Shown piece after piece: positions 8,063 to 16,153 of a DNA stretch of 44,644 nucleotides. The notes under the pieces were generated by a model, which searched no databases, was not told the origin of the DNA, and worked only from the letters and a program-made list of their open reading frames with translations. The stretch lies in assembly GCA_964523975.1 (NCBI GenBank), contig CAZGBM010000007.1, positions 1 to 44,644 of the forward strand. Direction: 5' to 3'. Every line of letters begins with the position of its first letter. The first letter of the stretch is position 1. This stretch comes from JAFGHJ01 sp964523975. Its GTDB lineage: Bacteria; Hydrothermota; UBA3072. The position numbers and the translations under genes were made by a program.

Positions 8063-9292
8063 ATGAAAGGTAAATGGATTTTCTTTTTGATTTTTATATT
8101 TTTATTTTCAACTTTTGGTTGTGATACTACTGAACCTACCGAACCGCTGCGAGAGTTAAGTTCTTCCGAGATAAAACTTGTTGAATCGGATAACTCTTTT
8201 GGTCTTAAACTTTTTAAAGAAATCAACTCAGAAGAGACAAATTCAAATGTTTTTATCTCGCCTTTATCCATTTCAATGGCGCTTGGTATGACTTATAATG
8301 GTGCCAAAGAGGAGACCGAGGAAGCAATGAGGACAACACTTGAATTCGGAGATTTATCAATGGGGGAAATAAATGAGTCTTATAAAAGCCTTATAGAGTT
8401 ACTGAGAGGTCTTGATTCTGACGTAGAATTCAACATCGCAAATTCCATCTGGTATAGGGATGATTTCACTTTTGAACAGGATTTTTTTGAGCGGTGCAGA
8501 GACTATTTTGATGCGAGAGTAAGCGGGCTTGATTTCAGCCAAAATGAGGCGGCAAAGGATACGATGGACAACTGGGTGGATGAGAACACAAACGGCAAAA
8601 TAGAGCATATTGTGGATTATGTTGATTCTATATATGATGTTATGTTTTTAATAAATGCTATATATTTCAAAGGTACCTGGACCTATCAGTTTGACGAGAA
8701 AGATACGAAGGATGACATATTTTACCTCCCTGGTGGTTCAACAAAAGAGTGTAAAATGATGAGTATAGAAGAGGAGTTTGAGTACTTTGAGGATTCAATA
8801 TTGCAGGCGATTGATATTCCTTATGGTATAGGCAATTATTCGATGACTGTTATCCTTCCAAAGGAAGGAGAAGATATTGATTTATTGATAGCGGTATTGA
8901 CGCAAAACCAGTGGGATGAATGGATGAGTGATTTTTCGGAGAATACTTTGACTCTATTTCTACCAAAGCTTAAACTCGAATATGAAATCAATGATACATT
9001 GAAAAAAGCTCTCGCGAACTTAGGAATGGGTATTGCGTTCGACCCAGAACAGGCAGACTTTACAGGAATGTATGAACCGGGGGAAATTTATATCGATAGG
9101 ATAATACATAAGACATTTCTGAAAGTAAACGAAGAAGGCACAGAAGCAGCTGCAGCTACGGTTGTGGGAGTGGGAGCTACGAGCGTCGGTTTGACAATGT
9201 ACGTTAACAGACCTTTTTTATTCGCAATCAGAGAAAATTATTCCGGTACGATACTTTTTATCGGGAAGATTGTTGAACCTTTTTGGGATTGA
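8063..9292 (+). CDS. Serpin-family protease inhibitor (lipoprotein)
   Basis: Serpin of 409 residues with a lipoprotein signal peptide; the lipobox Cys is at about 20 (TFGCDTT). Serpin hallmarks are NVFISPLSISMALGMTYNGAK near the N-terminus, NAIYFKGTW in the middle, and an inhibitory-type hinge EEGTEAAAAT leading into the reactive loop. Counting from the hinge Gly as P15, the scissile bond would be Thr-Ser (P1-P1'), which suggests a target protease with small-residue preference. The small-residue hinge means it is likely a true inhibitor rather than a non-inhibitory relative. The C-terminal segment VNRPFLFAIRENYSGTILFIGKI is the usual strand pair. An AGGAGGGAAAG precedes the ATG. It probably sits on the membrane facing the periplasm or surface. 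The next gene downstream is an unknown lipoprotein 58 bp away. Confidence 0.93.
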   Translation: MKGKWIFFLIFIFLFSTFGCDTTEPTEPLRELSSSEIKLVESDNSFGLKLFKEINSEETNSNVFISPLSISMALGMTYNGAKEETEEAMRTTLEFGDLSMGEINESYKSLIELLRGLDSDVEFNIANSIWYRDDFTFEQDFFERCRDYFDARVSGLDFSQNEAAKDTMDNWVDENTNGKIEHIVDYVDSIYDVMFLINAIYFKGTWTYQFDEKDTKDDIFYLPGGSTKECKMMSIEEEFEYFEDSILQAIDIPYGIGNYSMTVILPKEGEDIDLLIAVLTQNQWDEWMSDFSENTLTLFLPKLKLEYEINDTLKKALANLGMGIAFDPEQADFTGMYEPGEIYIDRIIHKTFLKVNEEGTEAAAATVVGVGATSVGLTMYVNRPFLFAIRENYSGTILFIGKIVEPFWD

Positions 9293-9350
9293 AAAAATAT
9301 GAAATCAAATTAAGTTTGTTTGTTCGAAGAAATAAAATGAGGAGGCAAAC

Positions 9351-10277
9351 ATGATTAATAAAAAATCATTAAGTGTGGTAGTGATTTTTATTCTGATTTT
9401 CGGCATAGCTTGTGAGAAGGCACTTGATAATTATGTGCATCTTGAATATACCGATTTTATGAAGCTTTCAAATGATGTAATTGCTGATAGTCTTGCAACA
9501 ATATTGAATGTTGCTCCTGTAACATATAGTCAAAACGTTCCCGTATGGGAGCTTTTGCATAAGACTTTAGTGTGGGTTGTAAAAGAAGGATATAAATATA
9601 TTGCAGATGATAGTGCGAAAATTATAGTTTGGGTTGACGAAGAAGACAATCCGTATTTTGTTACTTATGAATTGAGAAGAAATGGGACAAGTGAAGATTG
9701 GTCGTATGAAGAAGACTCAATTATTTCAGAGTTTACCTCAAATGTTGAAAAAGCTGGAGTAGATTTAGATTGTCCGCACAATTTAAATCTAAATAAAATA
9801 GCAGGTTTTGGCGATCATTGGTATGAATTATCTCTCACTCAAACTTATCATGATACAGCCGTAAAATTCCCTTATTTCTATTCGGAAACAGAGAGCGATA
9901 CAAATAAGGTTAACTGTTTGCTTGTTAGTAGATGGTATACCAACCTCGATGATATTACAGATATTTTATCGGATCAGACACTAAAGGAAAAGGCAAGAGA
10001 GTATTTCGAAAATTCCGAAAAAGTTGATTCAATTCTGGAAAATTTGACAGTAGAAGGATATTATGTTATAAAAGACAAACTTTGCGTAGAAATTGGTAGT
10101 GCTATAATCGATGAATATGGTTCTCGTCTTTATTTATATATAGATGTTCAAAATGGAGAAGTGGTTGGAGAAGAAGCCTTGTATGTGAGGTCGTGTATGT
10201 GGATTGATAGGAATGCTATTAATAGACCTTTAAAATCGAAGAGTTCTCTTAAGTTGGGCAACAATTTTTGGGACTAA
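9351..10277 (+). CDS. Unrecognised lipoprotein next to serpin
   Basis: Hypothetical lipoprotein of 308 residues. The signal peptide at 1-20 ends in the lipobox GIAC, followed by an acidic mature protein. No domain is recognised. Features seen are a high aromatic and Asp/Glu content, four further Cys residues (near DLDCPHN, KVNCLLV, KLCVEIG and RSCMW) and a C-terminal FWD identical to the serpin's last three residues. GAGGAGG precedes the ATG by 5 bases. It follows the serpin by 58 bp on the same strand and is likely co-transcribed. It may be a partner or a target-proximal surface protein, but nothing in the sequence settles this. Confidence 0.7.
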   Translation: MINKKSLSVVVIFILIFGIACEKALDNYVHLEYTDFMKLSNDVIADSLATILNVAPVTYSQNVPVWELLHKTLVWVVKEGYKYIADDSAKIIVWVDEEDNPYFVTYELRRNGTSEDWSYEEDSIISEFTSNVEKAGVDLDCPHNLNLNKIAGFGDHWYELSLTQTYHDTAVKFPYFYSETESDTNKVNCLLVSRWYTNLDDITDILSDQTLKEKAREYFENSEKVDSILENLTVEGYYVIKDKLCVEIGSAIIDEYGSRLYLYIDVQNGEVVGEEALYVRSCMWIDRNAINRPLKSKSSLKLGNNFWD

Positions 10278-10299
10278 ATGAGAGGTATTTTCATCTAAA
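10265..10299 (+). repeat. Imperfect 35-bp direct repeat, right copy (after lipoprotein gene)
   Basis: Matches 8008-8042 in the same orientation (GGGACTAAATGAGAG core and ATCTAAA end). It contains the stop codon of the lipoprotein gene at 10275-10277, so the left copy could be the decayed tail of a related gene. The pair may mark a past duplication or insertion of the serpin-lipoprotein unit. Confidence 0.6.
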
Positions 10300-10357
10300 G
10301 TAGCAGACTATTAACGAATATCTCTTTGTGCAATGTTTTGGCAATAAGAACGATATT

Positions 10358-11407
10358 TTATTTCGCCACACATTTTTTCCATTTTTTGGAGAATTCTCTG
10401 GAAAGGTTAGCTTTGCCCAGTTTATTATAAGCGTGCGCCAGAAGCTGATAGGAGTCGCAATTACCGGGATCTGCTGCGATGGCATTTTTTAAAGCTTCTA
10501 TCGCTTCATTGTACTTCCCGCTGTAAATATCGGACATTCCGGTAATTATATAGGCTTCCGCTTGGGCGTTTGGTCCTACTTCAGGTAAACCCAGAATCTT
10601 CCCGGCAATACTTTTTGCGCGTGTATAATCTTCTTTCTGCAGGTAAGCGTAAGCAAGGTCGTATAGAATAACCGGCTCGTTAGTTATGTTAGAAGAAGCT
10701 TTCTCGAGTATCTCGATAGCCATGTCATACTTTTTTGCCTTAAGATAATTCTGCCCGAGCAGTTTATAACCTGTGAAATATTCGGGATTAAGGGAAACGG
10801 CTTTTTTGAGGTGAAATATAGCTTTCTCGGTATTGTTTTGTTTGGCGTATATTTCTCCTAAATAAGTATAAGCATCGACATTGGTGGTATCGAGGTTAAG
10901 AGCCTTATGAAGATAATCAAGCGATTTTTCCTCGTTTTTTCCCATCATCAATATCCTGCCGTGAAGCGCATAAGCCACAGCTTTGTACTTGGGGGCGGTA
11001 ACCTCCTCTTCTGCTTTTTCGATAAGTTCACCGGCTATTTTAAACTGTTGTTCGTTCAGAAAATCCTTTGAACCGTTATATAAAACATTCCAGCTGTAGT
11101 TGTCAATTTTCATAAGATTTTCATAATATCCGACAGCCTTTCTGGCTGAATCTCTATCAATATCAAAAGCTTTACCAAGATATTCCGCCGATTTCTTATA
11201 ATCATCTTTTTTATAATATGGAACGGAAAGAGAAACAAACGCTTTTGCATTATCGGGGTCTCTGTTGGCCCATTTTTTAAATTGAACCGCAGCCTTTTCA
11301 TATTCTTCGCTTTTAATAAAAAGATCCCCGCTCAGCTTGTACTCTCTGGTGCCGCAATCTATGAAAAATATAAAAATCAACACATTAAAAATAAATAATT
11401 TTTTAAT
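10358..11407 (-). CDS. TPR-repeat lipoprotein with apparent AUU start
   Basis: Tetratricopeptide-repeat protein of 349 residues if translation starts at ATT (11405-11407). About seven TPR units cover most of the length (for example NVDAYTYLGEIYAKQNNTEKAIFHLKKA is one unit). With the ATT start the N-terminus reads M-KKLFIFNVLIFIFFIDCG, a convincing lipoprotein signal peptide. The first conventional start in frame is a GTG at 11381-11383, which lacks a Shine-Dalgarno and would cut into the signal sequence. An AGGAGG sits 4 bases before the ATT. A promoter (TTGACA, TATATA) lies upstream at 11442-11469. The gene is divergent from alr. A scaffold role at the membrane is plausible but no specific function is recognised. 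Confidence 0.85.
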   Translation of the reverse strand: MKKLFIFNVLIFIFFIDCGTREYKLSGDLFIKSEEYEKAAVQFKKWANRDPDNAKAFVSLSVPYYKKDDYKKSAEYLGKAFDIDRDSARKAVGYYENLMKIDNYSWNVLYNGSKDFLNEQQFKIAGELIEKAEEEVTAPKYKAVAYALHGRILMMGKNEEKSLDYLHKALNLDTTNVDAYTYLGEIYAKQNNTEKAIFHLKKAVSLNPEYFTGYKLLGQNYLKAKKYDMAIEILEKASSNITNEPVILYDLAYAYLQKEDYTRAKSIAGKILGLPEVGPNAQAEAYIITGMSDIYSGKYNEAIEALKNAIAADPGNCDSYQLLAHAYNKLGKANLSREFSKKWKKCVAK

Positions 11408-11441
11408 TTGGCCTCCTATTTATGAATTTTATGTTTTTTTA

Positions 11442-11469
11442 TATATATAATAAACACTCGACATGTCAA
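11442..11469 (-). promoter_or_regulatory. Promoter of the TPR lipoprotein gene
   Basis: On the minus strand a perfect TTGACA (11464-11469) is followed after 16 bases by TATATA (11442-11447). A transcript would begin near 11435, leaving about 28 bases of leader that include the AGGAGG at 11412-11417. It stands back to back with the alr promoter, whose -35 begins 10 bp away, so the two may compete. Confidence 0.65.
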
Positions 11470-11478
11470 GCCAGAGGG

Positions 11479-11506
11479 TTGAAAAAAAAAGATATATTAT
11501 TATAAT
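11479..11506 (+). promoter_or_regulatory. Promoter of alr, predicted to give a leaderless mRNA
   Basis: TTGAAA (11479-11484), a 16-bp spacer and a perfect TATAAT (11501-11506). A start about seven bases later falls at 11513-11514, on the ATG chosen for alr. No Shine-Dalgarno occurs between the -10 and that ATG. Confidence 0.7.
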
Positions 11507-11513
11507 TATGATT

Positions 11514-12602
11514 ATGAGGCCTTCCCGAGTCGAAATAAACTTACAGAATCTGGAAAAAAATATAAGAAACGCAAGAGAGAAGCTGGCAGACAAAAAACTT
11601 CTTGCCGTGGTCAAAGCGGACGCTTATGGGCACGGCGCCGTGGCGGTTTCTTCGAGAGCAACGGCAATGGGTATCGATTTTCTTGGAGTCGGAATAGTCG
11701 AAGAAGGAATCGAGTTAAGGAACGCGGGAATACAAGCACCAGTTATAATTTTGGCACAGGAATTGAAAGAAAGATCCGAAGAAATTGTACTTTTTAATCT
11801 AATTCCGACCGTATGCTCGAGGGATTTTCTCGAAAGTCTTGAAAGAGAAGGAGAAAGACAGAATAAAAAGGTTTCGATATTCGTTATGGTGGATACCGGA
11901 ATGGGAAGATACGGGGTCTCCGCGGACGAATTTATATACTTTATAAAACTATTAAAGAATATGAGCTCTATTGAACTGATGGGAGTGATGTCGCATTTCC
12001 CTGTCGCCGATTCGGATAAAAAATTTACGCAGGAACAGATAAATAAGTTTAACGAGCTGATGAAAGTATCCTCCTCTTTGGGGATAGAAATACCTATAAA
12101 AAGCATGGCAAACTCCGCAGCTTTTCTTTTATTTGAAAATTCTCTTTTTAATATGGTAAGACTCGGTATTTTATTGTATGGAATATCACCTGTCGAAGAT
12201 ATTAACCCATCCGGGTATGAACCGGTAATGACCGTAAAGAGCAAAATATCTTTCTTAAAGACAATCCCTCCGGGGCATTCCGTTAGCTATTCGAGAACTT
12301 TCATAGCCGACAAACCAACAACGGTTGCCACCGTACCTCTGGGATACGCCGATGGCTACGATAGAGCGTTGTCGAACAAAGGGTGGATGATGGTACGCGG
12401 TGAAAAAGCCCCTGTTATTGGCAATGTTACTATGGATACGACAATGATAGATGTGACCCACATTCAGGAAGCCAAAATTGGAGATGAGGTAATCGTTATG
12501 AATAAATTTGTAAGTGCTTGGGATATTGCCAAAACGATAGGAACGATTCCATACGAGATTGTCTCCAGAATGGGGAAAAGACTTCCCAGATTGTATGTTT
12601 GA
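11514..12602 (+). CDS. alr: Alanine racemase
   Basis: PLP enzyme that interconverts L- and D-alanine for peptidoglycan; 362 residues from the chosen start. The PLP-lysine motif is AVVKADAYGHGAV near residue 38. The catalytic Tyr lies in PPGHSVSYSRTF, and the C-terminal beta domain has VPLGYADGYDRA and GNVTMDTTMIDVT. The VDTGMGRYGV segment is also typical. The frame extends upstream to an ATG at 11463, but that region overlaps the promoter. The ATG at 11514 coincides with the predicted transcript start and gives the normal N-terminus (RPSRVEINLQNLEKN), so a leaderless mRNA is likely. No partner gene follows. Confidence 0.95.
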   Translation: MRPSRVEINLQNLEKNIRNAREKLADKKLLAVVKADAYGHGAVAVSSRATAMGIDFLGVGIVEEGIELRNAGIQAPVIILAQELKERSEEIVLFNLIPTVCSRDFLESLEREGERQNKKVSIFVMVDTGMGRYGVSADEFIYFIKLLKNMSSIELMGVMSHFPVADSDKKFTQEQINKFNELMKVSSSLGIEIPIKSMANSAAFLLFENSLFNMVRLGILLYGISPVEDINPSGYEPVMTVKSKISFLKTIPPGHSVSYSRTFIADKPTTVATVPLGYADGYDRALSNKGWMMVRGEKAPVIGNVTMDTTMIDVTHIQEAKIGDEVIVMNKFVSAWDIAKTIGTIPYEIVSRMGKRLPRLYV

Positions 12603-12712
12603 TAGAGAAATTACGATTTTGTTGCCACAAAGACTCAAATAAATTACACTATACGCCAAACGCCATCCGCTTTCCACATTAGTTAGCCCCAACCCACACC
12701 CTAAAGTTTTTC

Positions 12713-12895
12713 ACATGTAGAACATGTAGTTACTGTAGTTTTTCTTTTTATTTTTTTTGACTAATTAACCAACCTACTAATTTACAAATTTGGCGATTCG
12801 AAGAATCTATTTAATAGATATGTAGAAAATGTAGAACTTGTAGTTTTTATTTTTTTTATTTACATTTCTATATTGACTACATGTCCTACATGTAC
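12713..12895. repeat. Intergenic short-period repeats (ATGTAG family)
   Basis: The 386-bp gap after alr holds three clusters of 9-bp units. Units ending in TGTAG repeat at 12713-12738 and again at 12818-12843. The reverse form CTACATGTC/CTACATGTA lies at 12877-12894. The segment 12794-12834 matches 26222-26262 in inverted orientation at 35 of 41 bases without gaps. The rest of the gap is AT-rich with no gene seen. Units are too short and spacer-free to be a CRISPR array. Confidence 0.7.
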
Positions 12896-12918
12896 AAATT
12901 TTTTTGTTTTTTCTGCGG

Positions 12919-12953
12919 ATAGCCGTAAGCGGTAAGCCGAGGGCTATTTTTTT
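12919..12953 (+). terminator. Likely rho-independent terminator downstream of alr
   Basis: ATAGCC (12919-12924) pairs with GGCTAT (12942-12947), with an inner CGG/CCG helix (12930-12932 with 12937-12939), followed by seven T bases at 12947-12953. It reads on the plus strand, 317 bases after the alr stop, and lies 36 bp before the stop of the convergent HEAT gene. The stem is short, so confidence is moderate. Confidence 0.5.
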
Positions 12954-12988
12954 ATATTTTCTATTTGATTTTTACGTTTTATAGGGAT

Positions 12989-15748
12989 TCAACTTTTTGA
13001 AAGTCTTTCCGCAACAAAAGCTCGTATTTTTTTGGAACGGTCGCGATTTAAAGACTTTATAAGACCTTCTGCGTGTACCCCACCTATCTCGGCTACGGCT
13101 TTAACCGCTTTGTATCTAAGATCGTCCGGGAACTCAGGTATTCCGAAAACTTTTTTCGAGTTGATTATCTGAGTCAGTGCCTCTATCGATTCACTATTTC
13201 CTTTCGCAGCTAAAATGTCGCAAATATCCTGCTTGATCTGCGACTCCGATTCTTTTGAAAAGCTGTCCAGAAGCAATCTTTTATTTAAAGCTGTTACCCC
13301 TTCTTCCGAAAGGACGCTCTGAAGCGTAGAGAGAGCATGTTTTTGTACTTCCAGATATTTAGAATCCAGGAAAGCTAACAGATAAGTTTCAGCTCCTTCC
13401 TTTAAAATGTGTTTGAGCGTTCTAATTATCTCTATCTGGACTTGCTCGTGGTCATCTTTCAACGCGAATATATCATCCAGAATTTCTTCTCCCCCTATAC
13501 TTCCCATAATCAAAATAGCATTTCTTCTGACGTACCATCTTTTGTCGTGGAGATATTTCTTGATAATATCCAGAGCTCCCTTGCCGATGCTTTGAATTAT
13601 TTTTAAAAGCGAAAATCTAACGTCTTTATCTTCGGAATCTTTGAGTAACTCCATCAGATAAGGAATAGATTCTACACCAAACTCGTCAACCCTGTCCACC
13701 ACCATTTCCCGTAAATCTTTCTCCCATAAGAGAGAAAGCAAAACATTTATTGATTCTTTCGTCTTGAATTCGGATAAATGCGGAATAATAATCTTCGCTT
13801 TGGCGGTATTGCTGACTTCACTCGCGAAAAAGGAAACAATAGTGCCGATCAAAAAATCATACCCTATCACTAAACCTCTCTGCCCTACCTGGCTGAGAAC
13901 ATCTATATACTTTATGTAAATGTCCTTATTTTTTTCCTTTCTTGAATACTCGATCAAACTGTCTGTAATTCTCTGAATAACGGCGCTCTTCTCTCCTTTG
14001 AAAAGCTGTTCTATCAGGTTTTGAATGTTTGAAAGTGTATTAAGCCTCACTTCCGTCGAGTCCGAATCGAGGCTCTGATAAAGGGACTCAAGTAAGGATT
14101 TTATGTCCGTTAAACCGATGCTGGATTTGAGCTTATCTTGCAGGCGGCCGTAAGCTTTCTTGCTGACACCCTCACTTCTCTTGATTCTTTTTGAGGAAGC
14201 GGTTAATCTTTCCCACAGTTTTGGGAATTCTTCACCGCTAATTCCTATTTGTTTTAAGTGTTCTTCTGTAAACTTACGCACTGAAGACAATTTTTCCGTG
14301 TCTAAAGAAGATAAAAAACCATCCAGTAATTCTTTCTGCCCTTCTTCAATCAGCGTGGCAATCGTGGAAACGATACTTTCGCTATCCATCAAAGGCAATA
14401 AAATTTTAGCTATCGTAACTTTTAAGGGACTTTTACTTTTTATAATTCTTATAAAAATTTCCTTTCTTATATTATCGGGTACTTTTTCCAATGTTTTTCT
14501 GATCTTTAAAGATTGGCGCAATAATTTATCATGTCCGAATTGTTTTATAAATTCCTTTACAAAGTTCTCAAGGCCATCGCTTATCTTCTCTGTTTTGTTG
14601 TCGTCATCTTTTTTAAGAAGGCACACTGAGCTAAAAAAGTTTGAAATTTCATCCGTTCCGTATTTTTCTTCGGAAGTTTGGGAAAACCCACTTACAAAAG
14701 CAGAGATATTAGTGATTTCACCTCCTTGCTTTTCCGCTACTCCCTTTTTCGTTCCTTCTTCTTTGCCTCCTACTCTCTTTGCCCTGATTCTATCCTCGAG
14801 CCCTGCTATATACTTTTCTTCTATATCCATTAACTTCAATTTTTCCCTGATTTCCGGTAAAATACTATCCAGTCTTTCAGGAGTTAGGTTCGTAAGTATC
14901 CCCTCGGCATCGAAAACTCCCAGAAGGCTGACTCTGTTTATAAAAATTTCCACGATTTCTTCATCGGAAAAGGTCATTATAATCGACTTTATTATTGAAG
15001 AAATTTGTTTGAGCTTCAGCTTATCCTGTAGTATAAATCTTTTAGCTTCGGGGCTTACCGAACCCATCACTTTCTCAAAAACGGCTTCTCGAGCTTTTAT
15101 ATCTTCATCACCCGACGCGGAAACCGTATTATCGTATAGCTCAACAAGTCCTTTCGTAACTTTATCGGCTTCTACGGAAGGAGGGTCTTCTTCTCTTACA
15201 TTACAGGTTTTCTCAAGGAAATTAACCAAGTCGAACTCCTCCTCTTCTTCTATTTCTAACTCTCCCACTCCTCCTTCTCCACGACCACTTCCGCCTAAAA
15301 AGTCTTCTTCCCCTTTGGTTTTTATCTGAAATTCTACGGTATTTAAATAGACTTTATCCGCTTTTTTTTCTATGAGAAGAATATTTAAATCATTATAAGT
15401 ACCGACGTTCTTTGGAGGTTTAGCAACAAGATCTAAAAAACCGCCTACATCTATATTGCTACAACTTGTAGCAAAAGTTATACTCTCGATATTGAGTCTT
15501 TTAAGCCTTTTAACGAATATCTGCACACTCGCATAATCCGAAACATCAATATTTATATCCTCGAGTATAATACTATCACCAAGGAAAATGATTGATATCT
15601 CATCTGTTTCGTCAGAAAAAGAATTAATCGAGTTAACGATTTTCTTCTGCTGTTCTTTTATAATAGGATGCTCTCCGGGATATGCAATTTTATAATTAAC
15701 TCCAAGAGAGAGGTCTTTTAGAAGACTAATTAAGATTTGCTTATCTAT
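12989..15748 (-). CDS. Large HEAT-repeat protein with apparent AUA start
   Basis: Protein of 919 residues if it starts at ATA (15746-15748). The C-terminal third consists of HEAT-type helical repeats (KDVRFSLLKIIQSIGKGALD, KRWYVRRNAILIMGSIGG, LEVQKHALSTLQSVL, DLRYKAVKAVAEIGG). The N-terminal part has a GDSIILEDINID segment and then a Glu-rich linker near residues 150-165. The first standard start is a GTG at 15524-15526, but 74 further codons upstream read as good coding sequence. No ATG, GTG or TTG occurs in that stretch. A GGAGG lies 5 bases before the ATA, and a strong promoter lies just upstream at 15768-15795. HEAT proteins usually act as scaffolds; no enzyme domain is visible. No obvious partner adjoins it. 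Confidence 0.85.
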   Translation of the reverse strand: MDKQILISLLKDLSLGVNYKIAYPGEHPIIKEQQKKIVNSINSFSDETDEISIIFLGDSIILEDINIDVSDYASVQIFVKRLKRLNIESITFATSCSNIDVGGFLDLVAKPPKNVGTYNDLNILLIEKKADKVYLNTVEFQIKTKGEEDFLGGSGRGEGGVGELEIEEEEEFDLVNFLEKTCNVREEDPPSVEADKVTKGLVELYDNTVSASGDEDIKAREAVFEKVMGSVSPEAKRFILQDKLKLKQISSIIKSIIMTFSDEEIVEIFINRVSLLGVFDAEGILTNLTPERLDSILPEIREKLKLMDIEEKYIAGLEDRIRAKRVGGKEEGTKKGVAEKQGGEITNISAFVSGFSQTSEEKYGTDEISNFFSSVCLLKKDDDNKTEKISDGLENFVKEFIKQFGHDKLLRQSLKIRKTLEKVPDNIRKEIFIRIIKSKSPLKVTIAKILLPLMDSESIVSTIATLIEEGQKELLDGFLSSLDTEKLSSVRKFTEEHLKQIGISGEEFPKLWERLTASSKRIKRSEGVSKKAYGRLQDKLKSSIGLTDIKSLLESLYQSLDSDSTEVRLNTLSNIQNLIEQLFKGEKSAVIQRITDSLIEYSRKEKNKDIYIKYIDVLSQVGQRGLVIGYDFLIGTIVSFFASEVSNTAKAKIIIPHLSEFKTKESINVLLSLLWEKDLREMVVDRVDEFGVESIPYLMELLKDSEDKDVRFSLLKIIQSIGKGALDIIKKYLHDKRWYVRRNAILIMGSIGGEEILDDIFALKDDHEQVQIEIIRTLKHILKEGAETYLLAFLDSKYLEVQKHALSTLQSVLSEEGVTALNKRLLLDSFSKESESQIKQDICDILAAKGNSESIEALTQIINSKKVFGIPEFPDDLRYKAVKAVAEIGGVHAEGLIKSLNRDRSKKIRAFVAERLSKS

Positions 15749-15767
15749 TATTTCCTCCTATAAGGTA

Positions 15768-15795
15768 ATTATACTAATTTTTTCTCATTTTTCAA
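15768..15795 (-). promoter_or_regulatory. Promoter of the HEAT-repeat gene
   Basis: On the minus strand TTGAAA (15790-15795), a 16-bp spacer, then a perfect TATAAT (15768-15773). The predicted start near 15761 leaves a leader of about 13 bases that contains GGAGG at 15754-15758. This short leader excludes a start codon further upstream and so supports the AUA start at 15748. Confidence 0.75.
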
Positions 15796-15846
15796 GTTTT
15801 TTTTTACTTGGCTACCAAATTTATGGATTTTTCCCTGATAAATCAG

Positions 15847-16039
15847 AAAACGGGGAAAACAGACACATGATGGTACACATTATCTTTAGAGTAGTCATTT
15901 CTCAGTTTATAAGGGGGTTATTTGAGCCCCTTTTCTTTTTAAATTCAAGGCCTTAATTATATCTTCCAACTCTTTTACGGTCTTATCGCTCATAATATTT
16001 AACTTCCTGACTGTACCACCATGTGCATGAACTTTCCCA
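15847..16039. mobile_element. 193-bp MITE-like element, internally deleted IS derivative
   Basis: Both ends match those of the larger remnant at 24499-25065, in inverted orientation. The ends are related inverted repeats sharing ACATGRTGGTACA. The interior keeps a short minus-strand frame beginning MSDKTVKELEDIIKALN, also present but frameshifted in the larger copy, and a G-rich/C-rich hairpin (AAAAGGGGCT region). The 10-bp GATAAATCAG flanks it on both sides (15837-15846 and 16040-16049), a likely target-site duplication. The copy at 24499 lacks these flanks, which supports them being host sequence. It sits between the HEAT gene promoter and the HD-GYP gene promoter. Confidence 0.8.
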
Positions 16040-16057
16040 GATAAATCAGAAATACCC

Positions 16058-16086
16058 TTGACAAAATATCGAAAAAACTGTACAAT
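16058..16086 (+). promoter_or_regulatory. Promoter of the HD-GYP gene
   Basis: Perfect TTGACA (16058-16063), a 17-bp spacer and TACAAT (16081-16086). The predicted start near 16093 leaves about 60 bases of leader with AGAGGTG before the ATG. The -35 begins only 8 bp after the target-site repeat of the inserted element, so the insertion replaced whatever upstream control once existed. Confidence 0.75.
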
Positions 16087-16153
16087 TTTAGTATTATAAT
16101 TTATTAAAAGAAAAAGGCAATTGATTTTTTAAAGAATTATAAGAGGTGTATGA

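Noticed and set aside
11624..12244. Minus-strand frame of 206 codons inside alr
   Set aside because: It is fully antisense to the clear alanine racemase gene and has no family features.
12713..12895. CRISPR-like array
   Set aside because: Units are 8-9 bp with no unique spacers of even length, and no cas gene is in the window.
12919..12953. The same hairpin as terminator of the minus-strand HEAT gene
   Set aside because: On the minus strand the stem is preceded, not followed, by the T/A run, so only the plus-strand reading fits a rho-independent terminator.
14160..15329. Long plus-strand open frame (389 codons)
   Set aside because: It lies wholly opposite the HEAT-repeat gene, is Ser/Leu/Ile-rich as expected from an antisense frame of Glu/Lys-rich coding DNA, and lacks a promoter or Shine-Dalgarno.
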